The notes below the pieces were generated by a model. It was not told the DNA's origin. It saw only the letters and a program-made list of their open reading frames with translations, and made no database searches. A stretch of DNA of 6,300 bases from an uncultured Clostridia bacterium (lineage in GTDB: Bacteria; Bacillota; Clostridia; TANB77; CAG-508), in contig CAKPHD010000054.1 in the NCBI GenBank assembly GCA_934155625.1, positions 1-6,300 on the forward strand. The letters run 5' to 3'. Below, in pieces: positions 1-5,471 of the stretch. How positions within the stretch are numbered: position 1 is the first letter of the stretch; each line of letters begins with the position of its first letter. The position numbers and the translations under genes were made by a program.

Positions 1-64
1 CTCTTTTGACCTCTAGGGTGTGTGGATGGCACAATTGTCCACTTCAAATAACTCTCTATATTGT
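1..64 (-). other. Untranslated leader or start of an RNA gene, cut by window edge
   Basis: The stretch downstream of the 99-71 promoter has no ATG start and no good ribosome binding site. It can form a hairpin, GUGGA (42-38) with UCCAC (26-22), followed by a weaker ACC/GGU stem near 19-9. This looks more like a structured leader or small RNA than coding sequence. It is too short to assign to any known RNA family. Confidence 0.4.
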
Positions 65-70
65 ACTTAT

Positions 71-99
71 ATTATACAACTTTTATTCGTTTTTGTCTA
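71..99 (-). promoter_or_regulatory. Sigma-A promoter reading off the left edge
   Basis: On the minus strand, TAGACA (99-94) and a perfect TATAAT (76-71) are separated by 17 bp, the optimal spacing. The TAG stop of the PBECR-like gene forms the first three bases of the -35 box. Five-bp inverted arms TTGTA (61-65) and TACAA (75-79) flank the -10 and could be an operator. Transcription would start near 64 and run towards position 1. Confidence 0.75.
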
Positions 100-489
100 G
101 TCTTTTTTATTTTTCCATATAATTTTACCTCGATTTTTTATAGTTTGATTCCATGTTCTTTTATTTAACTTCATCATAGTAATAATTGAATTTTTATTAT
201 GTTCTTCATCTTGCCCTAAAGCTAATTTAATTACAACTCTGCCATTTTTTCCTATATCTTCTATCTGTTTTAAATATATCATTGTATCTTCATGTCTGTT
301 ATCTTCAACAATATAATCTGGATTTTCTATTATATTCTTTATATATGGTCTTAATTGTTTATATTCATCTTCATGAAATAAAAGTATATGTTCATATAAT
401 CTTTCCTCTGTTAGTATTACATCTTCTGTTATTACTCTTTTTTCATATTCTCCTAATTTCTTTTTATCTAATTTTGTTATATATTGCAA
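97..489 (-). CDS. PBECR-like RNase-fold protein (putative toxin-type nuclease)
   Basis: The 130-residue product resembles the PBECR proteins (phage-Barnase-EndoU-ColicinE5/D-RelE-like nucleases), small RNase-fold domains found in phage and toxin contexts. Features supporting this are VILTEERLYEHILLFH (24-39) with His34 and His39, NPDYIVED (56-63), the strand RVVIKLAL (84-91) and KNSIITMMKLN (99-109). The C-terminus is strongly basic. There are no signal peptide, membrane segments or partner domains. The start is TTG at 489, with AAGAAGG 6-7 nt upstream and an in-frame stop at 513-511, so no longer form is possible. It has its own promoter. No immunity or antitoxin gene is visible beside it in the window. 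The family call is from remembered patterns, and nuclease activity is inferred. It could also be a domesticated housekeeping relative. Confidence 0.6.
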   Translation of the reverse strand: MQYITKLDKKKLGEYEKRVITEDVILTEERLYEHILLFHEDEYKQLRPYIKNIIENPDYIVEDNRHEDTMIYLKQIEDIGKNGRVVIKLALGQDEEHNKNSIITMMKLNKRTWNQTIKNRGKIIWKNKKD

Positions 490-522
490 TTTTTTACCTT
501 CTTCTTTTAATTATTTTGCAAT

Positions 523-551
523 ATCATAACAGATTTTTACATTTTTTTCAA
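523..551 (-). promoter_or_regulatory. Sigma-A promoter with extended -10 for the PBECR-like gene
   Basis: On the minus strand, TTGAAA (551-546) and TATGAT (528-523) are each one mismatch from consensus and are separated by exactly 17 bp. TGT directly before the -10 gives an extended TGn motif. Transcription would start around 516, about 27 nt before the TTG start and just ahead of the AAGAAGG ribosome binding site. This gives the last gene a supply of transcript independent of the metK unit. Confidence 0.75.
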
Positions 552-566
552 CAGATATTACAAAAT

Positions 567-1446
567 TTAGTCTTCCCACTTTGGCACATATTCTTCTTCA
601 TGCTCGCCTAATTCCTGAATATACCCATTCTCTAACTCTAATTCATATAAGTAATTTTCAACCTCTTCATATTCTTCTCTAGTTAGTTTTCTATTTAACT
701 CGTCCAACTCTCTAGCTTTATATGTAGGAAAATACTGTGCCATCATACTTATATATATATTATTGTCCATATTTTCCTTTATCCATTTTAACACTCTTTT
801 ACTATTTTCTATTTGATTTGGTAAAATTAAATGTCTTATCATTAAACCTTTTTGCATTATTCCATCTTTATTCAATTGTGGCGCTCCTACTTGTCTATAC
901 ATTTCTTTTATTGCTAATGTTGCAATTTCAAAATAATTATCTACTTTTGAATATTTTTTCCCTAACTCATTATAATAATATTTAAAATCTGGCAAATAAA
1001 TATCAATATATCCTTCTAGTAGTTTTAATGTTTCTACATTTTCATATCCATTAGTATTATATACTATTGGAATTGTTAGTCCTTTATTTCTTGCTTGTTT
1101 TATTGCTTCTATAATATGTAATGAATAACTTGTTGGAGTTACTAAATTTATATTTTCTACACCTTTTTCTTGTTGTTTTATCATTATATCAGCAAGTTCT
1201 TCTATTGTTATCTCTTTTCCTTTGCCCAATTGGCTTATTTCGTAGTTTTGGCAAAAAAGGCAATTCATATTACAGTTAGAAAAGAAAATTGTACCAGAAC
1301 CGATTCTCGCCAGAAATACATGGTTCTTCAAAGTTGTGCGTAGAGTATAAAGCAATCTTTATTTTATTATTTGATTTGCATCTTCCTATATATTTATTTC
1401 TATCTATCCCACATTTATGTGGGCATATTGTACATTTTTCTAGCAT
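567..1446 (-). CDS. PflA/PflX-like radical SAM protein (COG1313-type), frameshifted near its N-terminus
   Basis: Radical SAM enzymes use a 4Fe-4S cluster to split SAM and start radical reactions; members of this PflA-like group have no settled substrate. The core, in the frame ending at the 567-569 stop, has GSGTIFFSNCNMNCLFCQNY with the cluster motif C-x3-C-x2-C, then INLVTPTSYS and VYNTNGYE. The proper N-terminus is in another frame. An ATG at 1446, with AGGGAG 8 nt upstream, opens MLEKCTICPHKCGIDRNKYI and reaches EEPCISGEN, with Cys at 5, 8, 12 and 23 as in the family. That frame stops at 1276. Dropping one base at 1302 joins ISGEN to GSGTIFF and gives 292 residues, the normal family length. 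The TTG at 1355, which would open the downstream frame, has no ribosome binding site and encodes unrelated residues. It is either a disabled gene or a sequence error. Confidence 0.88.
1299..1308 (-). other. Frameshift site in the radical SAM gene
   Basis: Minus-strand codons read GGC-GAG-AAT, then an extra C at 1302, then GGT-TCT-GGT. Without that C the product reads SGENGSGTIFFSNC, matching the family pattern GE-x-GSGTIFFS. With it, translation from the ATG at 1446 runs into TAA at 1278-1276. No slippery heptamer or long homopolymer is present at the point itself, which argues against programmed frameshifting. Confidence 0.8.
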
Positions 1447-1473
1447 ATTTATTTCTCCCTTACAATAATTATT

Positions 1474-1839
1474 TTAACACTTTTTATCTATTTCATCAAT
1501 ATTGTCAATTATATCTTTGCATTCTTTCCAATTAGTAATTTTTACACATTCATAATCTGTAGACATTTTTTTTACAATTTCTTTTGTATTATCAGTAGAA
1601 TTCAAATCTGTAACAATTATATCTTTAATAAATTCTTCTTTACCATATAAGATTTTGAATAAAATTGAACGCAAAAATCCTTCTATTCTTTCTTCTTGAT
1701 TTTTCACTGCTATTATTATATAAATTCCATCTTCTTTTAAATTAGTATATGTACACATATATATTATTTGCTTAATTAACTCAAATAAGCCATAAAGAGC
1801 AAGTGTCCAAAGTACTGAATTTATGATAAAATTCTCCAT
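1474..1839 (-). CDS. Small membrane-anchored protein resembling the N-terminal half of a GT2 glycosyltransferase
   Basis: The 121-residue product begins with a hydrophobic segment (about residues 6-28, SVLWTLALYGLFELIKQIIY) that could anchor it in the membrane, with the rest in the cytoplasm. From about residue 38, GIYIIIAVKNQEERIEGFL followed by IIVTDLNSTDNTKEIVKKM resembles the first beta-alpha units of a GT-A nucleotide-sugar fold; typical GT2 proteins have DDGSTDNT at the second site. The chain ends before the acceptor-binding and catalytic-base half, so it may be non-catalytic or a partner subunit. The ATG at 1839 has AAGGAGG 8 nt upstream, so the short gene looks genuine and not like debris. 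It lies 46 bp after metK and 27 bp before the radical SAM gene, probably in the same transcript. The substrate is unknown. Confidence 0.7.
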   Translation of the reverse strand: MENFIINSVLWTLALYGLFELIKQIIYMCTYTNLKEDGIYIIIAVKNQEERIEGFLRSILFKILYGKEEFIKDIIVTDLNSTDNTKEIVKKMSTDYECVKITNWKECKDIIDNIDEIDKKC

Positions 1840-1885
1840 ACCTTTTTCCTCCTTATGGCTATAATATGTTATTGAAATTTTAATG

Positions 1886-2995
1886 TTACATTTCTATTAT
1901 TTTTTCCCATGGCAATTCTGGCTTTCCAAAATGTCCATAGTTAGTTGTTTTTGTAAATATTGGCTCACGTAGTCCTAAATACTCTATAATTCCTTTTGGT
2001 GTTAAATCAAATTTATTTTTGATTTTTTCTTCAATTTCAGATTCTGGTATTGTATTTGTTCCAAATGTATCTACAAATATTGACATTGGTTGTTCTACTC
2101 CAATTGCATATGCTACTTGTAATTCACATTTTTTAGCATATCCATTTGCAACAATATTTTTAGCAATATGACGCAACATATATGCTGCACTTCTATCTAC
2201 TTTTGTTGCATCTTTTCCAGAAAATGCACCTCCACCATGACGAGCATATCCACCATATGTGTCTACAATAATTTTTCTTCCTGTTAGCCCTGTATCTCCT
2301 AACGGTCCTCCTATTACAAATCTTCCTGTCGGATTTATATAATATTTTGTATTTTCATCTAAATACTTTTCTGGAATTACTGCATTAATTACTTTATCTT
2401 TTATATCTGTTATTAGTGCATCCATGTCTATACCATCTTTATGTTGTGTTGATATTAAAATAGTATCTATTCTTTTTACTGTATCTCCTTCATATTCAAC
2501 TGTAACTTGAGTTTTCCCATCTGGTCTAAGATATGGTAATATTCCTGTTTTACGTACTTCTGTAAGTCTTTTTGCTAATTTATGTGCCATTGATATTGCA
2601 AAAGGCATATATTCTTCTGTTTCATCTGATGCATATCCAAACATTATTCCTTGATCTCCTGCACCGCCAATATCTACCCCTTGTGCTATATCTGAACTTT
2701 GTTTTGTTATATTTATATCTATTTTACAAGTTCTATAATCTATGTCTAAATCAGCATCATCATAGCCTATTTCTTTAATTCTATCTCTAACTATTTTTTC
2801 TATATCTAGTTCTGCATTCGTTGTTAATTGACCCGCAATTGTTATTTTATTTGCAGACGCAAATGTTTCTACTGCTACTCTTGAATATTTATCTTGCTTT
2901 AAAGCTTCATCTAATATTGTATCTGAAATGTAATCACATAGTTTATCTGGGTGTCCTTCTGTTACACTTTCAGATGTAAAATAAAATTTTTTCAT
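1886..2995 (-). CDS. metK: S-adenosylmethionine synthetase (methionine adenosyltransferase)
   Basis: This cytoplasmic enzyme makes SAM from methionine and ATP, releasing phosphate and pyrophosphate. SAM then feeds methylation, polyamine synthesis and radical SAM chemistry. Signature motifs are SVTEGHPDKLCDYISD with the catalytic His15, GAGDQGIMFGYA (111-122) in the ATP site, GRFVIGGPLGDTGLTGRKI (224-242) and the glycine-rich GGGAFSGKD (254-262). The C-terminus holds NYGHFGKPELPWE. At 369 residues it is slightly short for the family (about 380-400). Part of the shortfall is the active-site gating loop, where only two residues separate QGVD from GAGDQG. The ATG at 2995 follows GAGGAGG. The riboswitch and terminator upstream indicate SAM feedback control. 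A 46-bp gap without a terminator leads to the next gene. Confidence 0.98.
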   Translation of the reverse strand: MKKFYFTSESVTEGHPDKLCDYISDTILDEALKQDKYSRVAVETFASANKITIAGQLTTNAELDIEKIVRDRIKEIGYDDADLDIDYRTCKIDINITKQSSDIAQGVDIGGAGDQGIMFGYASDETEEYMPFAISMAHKLAKRLTEVRKTGILPYLRPDGKTQVTVEYEGDTVKRIDTILISTQHKDGIDMDALITDIKDKVINAVIPEKYLDENTKYYINPTGRFVIGGPLGDTGLTGRKIIVDTYGGYARHGGGAFSGKDATKVDRSAAYMLRHIAKNIVANGYAKKCELQVAYAIGVEQPMSIFVDTFGTNTIPESEIEEKIKNKFDLTPKGIIEYLGLREPIFTKTTNYGHFGKPELPWEKIIEM

Positions 2996-3036
2996 AATTT
3001 TCTCCTCCTCTTACTAAAAAGTGATGAGATCTTTGC

Positions 3037-3068
3037 AAAATAAAAACTCCTAGCTTATGCTAAGAGTT
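3037..3068 (-). terminator. Intrinsic terminator of the SAM riboswitch expression platform
   Basis: AACUCUUAGC (3068-3059) pairs with GCUAGGAGUU (3054-3045) over 10 bp with one G-U. The loop is AUAA, and the stem is followed by UUUAUUUU (3044-3037). The A-rich AAAAUAAA upstream can lengthen the stem by pairing with the U-tract. The hairpin sits between the aptamer and metK, where a transcription-attenuating platform belongs. A candidate antiterminator is GAGU at the P4/P1 junction (3091-3088) pairing with ACUC of the terminator 5' arm, helped by flanking CU/AG. AAGAGU within the aptamer can also pair with ACUCUU. The same hairpin would terminate transcripts coming through from rplQ. Confidence 0.85.
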
Positions 3069-3080
3069 ACTTTTATTTTT

Positions 3081-3182
3081 AATCATCACTCAAAGCTACT
3101 GCTTTGCCGGTATTAGCACCTTGTCTTTATGATAGGTTGCTGTGGGATTAACGAGCCGTTCTCTACTCCACTCTTGATAATG
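3081..3182 (-). ncRNA. SAM-I (S-box) riboswitch controlling metK
   Basis: The minus-strand RNA carries hallmarks of the SAM-I aptamer. P1 is AUUAUCA pairing with UGAUGAU. Next come AAGAGUGG opening P2 (GUGG/CCAC) and the conserved GCAACC. P3 is ACCU/AGGU, followed by the signature GGUGCUAAU. P4 is CAAAGC/GCUUUG with an AGUA loop. CGG in the P2 loop can pair with CCG after GCUAAUA, as expected for the conserved pseudoknot. SAM-I aptamers bind S-adenosylmethionine and in Firmicutes usually turn genes off when SAM is plentiful. The terminator and metK lie directly downstream, so this is feedback control of SAM synthesis. The identification comes from consensus pairing read by eye; a covariance-model score was not available. 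Confidence 0.93.
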
Positions 3183-3196
3183 TATATTCAATTTTA

Positions 3197-3721
3197 TTAA
3201 ACTAATTGTAATATAGCTACTTCAGCTCCGTCTCCTCTACGAGGTCCAGCTTTGATTATTCTTGTATATCCTCCAACTCTACCTTCGTATTTTGGAGCTA
3301 TTTCGTTAAATAATTTGTCTAGTAAATCTATATTATTTCCATTTTCGTCTTTTACTTTATTTATTTTTGTCATCATTTTTCTTCTTGCATTTAATCTTGA
3401 TGGCATATCTTTTTGTCTTTTTTCAGTTGTTTCTTCTTTAACAACTTTTAGATATTCTTTACCATTTTTGCTTTTTACTAATTCTGTAACTTTGTTACCT
3501 TTAGAGTCTAATTTAGCTTTTACTACTTTAGCATCTACTGTTTCAAAGTTATCTTTTTCTTTTATTGCTAATGCTATTATGCTGTCTGCAATTGCTTTTA
3601 CTTCTTTTGCTCTTGCTTCTGTTGTTTCGATTTTTCCGTGTAAGATTAAATCTGTTGTTAGTGTTTTTAACATAGCATTTCTTATATCAGTAGTTCTACC
3701 TAATTTTCTATTTGTTGCCAA
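3197..3721 (-). CDS. rplQ: 50S ribosomal protein L17 with a long internal insertion
   Basis: L17 binds 23S rRNA near the exit-tunnel side of the 50S subunit. The core motifs are intact: RKLGRTTDIRNAMLKTLTTD, IETTEARAKEVK, then LNARRKM, and GGYTRIIKAGPRRGDGAEVA near the C-terminus. At 174 residues it is about 50 longer than the usual 115-130. The extra length lies between the two core halves, roughly residues 57-109. That stretch is rich in Lys and Glu and contains LDSKGNKVTEL, so it probably forms a surface extension. The start codon is TTG at 3721; it gives the canonical MATNRKLGR and has GGAAGG 9 nt upstream that runs up to the rpoA stop. It is the last ribosomal gene of the operon. Only about 15 bp separate its stop from the SAM aptamer. 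Confidence 0.97.
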   Translation of the reverse strand: MATNRKLGRTTDIRNAMLKTLTTDLILHGKIETTEARAKEVKAIADSIIALAIKEKDNFETVDAKVVKAKLDSKGNKVTELVKSKNGKEYLKVVKEETTEKRQKDMPSRLNARRKMMTKINKVKDENGNNIDLLDKLFNEIAPKYEGRVGGYTRIIKAGPRRGDGAEVAILQLV

Positions 3722-3738
3722 TTTGTTTCACCTTCCTT

Positions 3739-4686
3739 TTACTCGTCTTCTTCAGCGAAATTTAGTCCTAATGAATGTAATTTTGCAATTACTTCATCTA
3801 ATGATTTCTTTCCTAAATTTCTAACTTTCATCATATCACTTTCAGATCTATTTGTTAAGTCTTCAACTGTAGCTATACCAGCTCTTTTTAAACAGTTGAA
3901 TGAACGTACAGATAATTCCAATTCTTCTATAGAAGTTTCTAATACTTTTTCTTTTTTAGATTCTTCTTTTTCTATCATTACTTGTGTATTTCTTGTTGCT
4001 TCTGATAAATCTATGAATAGTTCTAAATGTCCTGTCATTACTTTAGCAGCTAAACTTAATGCTTCATGAGCTTTTAAGCTACCATCTGTCCAAACTTCAA
4101 TAATTAATTTATCATAGTCAACCATTTGGCCTACTCTAGTGTTTTTTACTTGATAATTTACTTTTTTAACTGGTGTATAAATTGAATCTATTGGAAGCAC
4201 AGATATGTCTTGATTAGGTTTTTTGTTCTTTTCTGAAGGGGAATATCCTCTTCCCATATCTGCTGTCAATTCCATTATCAACTGTCCACCTTCTGATACA
4301 GTTGCTATATGTAAGTCTGGATTTAAGATTTCTACTGTTCCATCTGTTACGATATCTGCTGCAGTAACTTCTCCCTCTCCTTTAAAGTTAATTCTCATAA
4401 CTTTTTCTTCGTTCTCTGCAAATTTTAGTCTAACATTTTTTAAGTTAACTATAATTTCTGGAACGTCTTCTACAACATTTGGTATGCTTGAAAATTCGTG
4501 TAATACTCCTTCTATTTTAACACTTGTTATTGCACAACCTGTTAATGAAGAAAGTAATATTCTTCTTAATGAATTTCCTATTGTTACACCATATCCTCTT
4601 TCTAATGGTTCGCATACAAATTTTGCATAATTATTTGCATTATCAACCTCTAGACATTCAATATTTGGCTTTTCAAATTCTATCAT
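3739..4686 (-). CDS. rpoA: DNA-directed RNA polymerase subunit alpha
   Basis: The alpha subunit dimerises to nucleate RNA polymerase assembly, and its C-terminal domain contacts UP-element DNA and activators. The 315-residue product has the normal two-domain form. The N-terminal assembly domain (about 1-230) includes GNSLRRILLSSLTGCAITSV, with Arg41-Arg42 in the dimerisation/assembly region, and EDVPEIIVNLKNVRLK. A charged linker follows (about 231-253), rich in Glu and Lys. The helix-hairpin-helix CTD (about 254-310) includes VRSFNCLKRAGI, whose Arg261 matches the DNA-contacting Arg265 of E. coli, and NLGKKSLDEV. The ATG at 4686 has AGGAGGT a few bases upstream. The gap from rpsD is only 24 bp, and the stop codon overlaps the start of the rplQ ribosome binding region, so the genes are likely translationally coupled. 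Confidence 0.98.
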   Translation of the reverse strand: MIEFEKPNIECLEVDNANNYAKFVCEPLERGYGVTIGNSLRRILLSSLTGCAITSVKIEGVLHEFSSIPNVVEDVPEIIVNLKNVRLKFAENEEKVMRINFKGEGEVTAADIVTDGTVEILNPDLHIATVSEGGQLIMELTADMGRGYSPSEKNKKPNQDISVLPIDSIYTPVKKVNYQVKNTRVGQMVDYDKLIIEVWTDGSLKAHEALSLAAKVMTGHLELFIDLSEATRNTQVMIEKEESKKEKVLETSIEELELSVRSFNCLKRAGIATVEDLTNRSESDMMKVRNLGKKSLDEVIAKLHSLGLNFAEEDE

Positions 4687-4710
4687 TTCTACCTCCTAAT
4701 ATTTTAAAAA

Positions 4711-5337
4711 CTATTTAGAGTAAAGCTCTACTATTAAATGTTCTTCAACTGGAATATCAACATCTTCTCTAGATGCTAATCTTACTACTTTACCACTTAA
4801 AGTTTCATTATTTAATTCTAACCATGCTGGAACTGGTCTTGCTGCATTTGCTTCTACATTAGCTTTTATTGTTGCGTTATCTTTCTTTATTTCTCTAACT
4901 GTGATTACATCTCCAGCTTTTACTAAGTATGATGGAATATTAACTTTCTTTCCATTTACTTCGAATTGTCCGTGGTTTACTAATTGTCTAGCTTGTGTTC
5001 TTGAAACACCAAATCCTAATCTGTAAACTACATTATCTAATCTGCTTTCTAATATTTGTAATAAGTTTTCACCTGTTACTCCTTTTTTATTAGATGCCAT
5101 TTCGAAATATCCTCTAAATTGTTTTTCTCCAACTCCATAATATGATTTTGTTTTTTGTTTTTCTCTTAATTGAGTTCCGTATTCAGAAAGTTTTGCTCTT
5201 TTTTGTCCGTGTTGACCTGGTGCATAATTTCTTCTAGAGATACTGCATTTGTCAGAATAACATCTTGAACCTTTTAAGAACAATTTTTGTCCTTCTCTAC
5301 GGCAAATACGACATTGTTCGCCTGTATAACGTGCCAT
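4711..5337 (-). CDS. rpsD: 30S ribosomal protein S4, zinc-binding (C+) form
   Basis: S4 is a primary 16S rRNA-binding protein that starts assembly of the 30S body, and in several bacteria it represses its own operon. The 208-residue product is full length. Four cysteines at 9, 12, 26 and 31 (C-x2-C-x13-C-x4-C) form the zinc knuckle of the C+ version, followed by RRNYAPGQHGQKR. The S4 RNA-binding domain spans about residues 97-158, with RLDNVVYRLGFGVSRTQARQ and VNHGQFEVNGKKVNIPS. The C-terminus runs to EEHLIVELYSK. The ATG at 5337 has GAGGTG about 10 nt upstream. The stop is 24 bp before rpoA. The long structured spacer upstream makes separate control of rpsD possible. Confidence 0.98.
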   Translation of the reverse strand: MARYTGEQCRICRREGQKLFLKGSRCYSDKCSISRRNYAPGQHGQKRAKLSEYGTQLREKQKTKSYYGVGEKQFRGYFEMASNKKGVTGENLLQILESRLDNVVYRLGFGVSRTQARQLVNHGQFEVNGKKVNIPSYLVKAGDVITVREIKKDNATIKANVEANAARPVPAWLELNNETLSGKVVRLASREDVDIPVEEHLIVELYSK

Positions 5338-5361
5338 TTTATATTTACACCTCTTTCTATA

Positions 5362-5390
5362 TTTCTACTCTATCTTGTTTTTCTACTCTA
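5362..5390 (-). repeat. 11-bp direct repeat upstream of rpsD
   Basis: TAGAGTAGAAA occurs twice on the minus strand, at 5390-5380 and 5372-5362, an 18-bp period with 7 bp between the copies. The distal copy overlaps the outer GUUA arm of the palindrome. The repeat lies just upstream of the rpsD ribosome binding site. It may be a small tandem duplication formed along with the palindrome, or a repeated binding site. Only two copies exist, so it is not an array. Confidence 0.55.
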
Positions 5391-5452
5391 ACGGGGACAC
5401 ATCTTTCCCACTTGCATTCCTCTTAGGACAAGATATGTCCCGCGCAGGGTTA
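5389..5452 (-). repeat. 64-bp imperfect palindrome in the rpsK-rpsD spacer (REP/MITE-like or S4-binding leader)
   Basis: On the minus strand, GGGACAUAUCUU (5441-5430) pairs with AAGAUGUGUCCC (5405-5394) over 12 bp, with a single G-U wobble. Outer arms UAAC (5452-5449) and GUUA (5392-5389) extend the fold across an asymmetric internal loop containing CCUGCGC. Inside the 24-nt loop, UCCU and AGGA can form a further small stem. The element is visibly GC-richer than its surroundings and has no U-tract, so it is not a typical terminator. Two readings fit. It may be a dispersed palindromic (REP or MITE) element inserted into the operon, since its GGGGACACAT/ATGTCCC core resembles REP-type sequences of some Firmicutes. 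Alternatively it may be a structured leader of rpsD; S4 is a known autoregulator in other bacteria. The sequence alone cannot choose. Confidence 0.6.
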
Positions 5453-5471
5453 CTACATTATTTATTTATTA

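Noticed and set aside
282..611. 109-codon hydrophobic plus-strand frame, and a similar one at 737-985
   Set aside because: Both give Leu/Tyr/Ile-rich translations of the complement of real minus-strand genes. Neither has a credible start signal.
1299..1308. Programmed +1 or -1 frameshifting in the radical SAM gene
   Set aside because: There is no slippery heptamer, internal Shine-Dalgarno element or stop codon at the shift point; the upstream frame's stop is eight codons further on.
1353..1355. TTG at 1355 as the true start of the radical SAM gene
   Set aside because: It has no ribosome binding site upstream, and the first 18 residues do not resemble the family. A family-matching N-terminus with a good ribosome binding site exists in the adjacent frame from 1446.
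3183..3215. Possible promoter for metK (TTACAA upstream of TATACA)
   Set aside because: The spacing would be 19 bp and the boxes are weak. The transcript would begin inside the riboswitch P1 and destroy the aptamer.
3252..3824. 190-codon open frame on the plus strand across rplQ and the end of rpoA
   Set aside because: It lies wholly antisense to two certain genes. Its product is a low-complexity Leu/Phe/Ser run typical of the complement of AT-rich coding DNA, and I see no ribosome binding site for it.
4223..4630. 135-codon open frame on the plus strand inside rpoA
   Set aside because: It is a shadow of rpoA, with no family resemblance and unusual composition.
5362..5390. Direct repeats as a CRISPR fragment
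   Set aside because: There are only two 11-bp copies, with a 7-bp gap, and nothing resembling cas genes nearby.
5389..5452. Palindrome before rpsD as an intrinsic terminator
   Set aside because: The stem is followed on the minus strand by GUUAGAG, not a U-run, and it lies inside an operon of essential genes.
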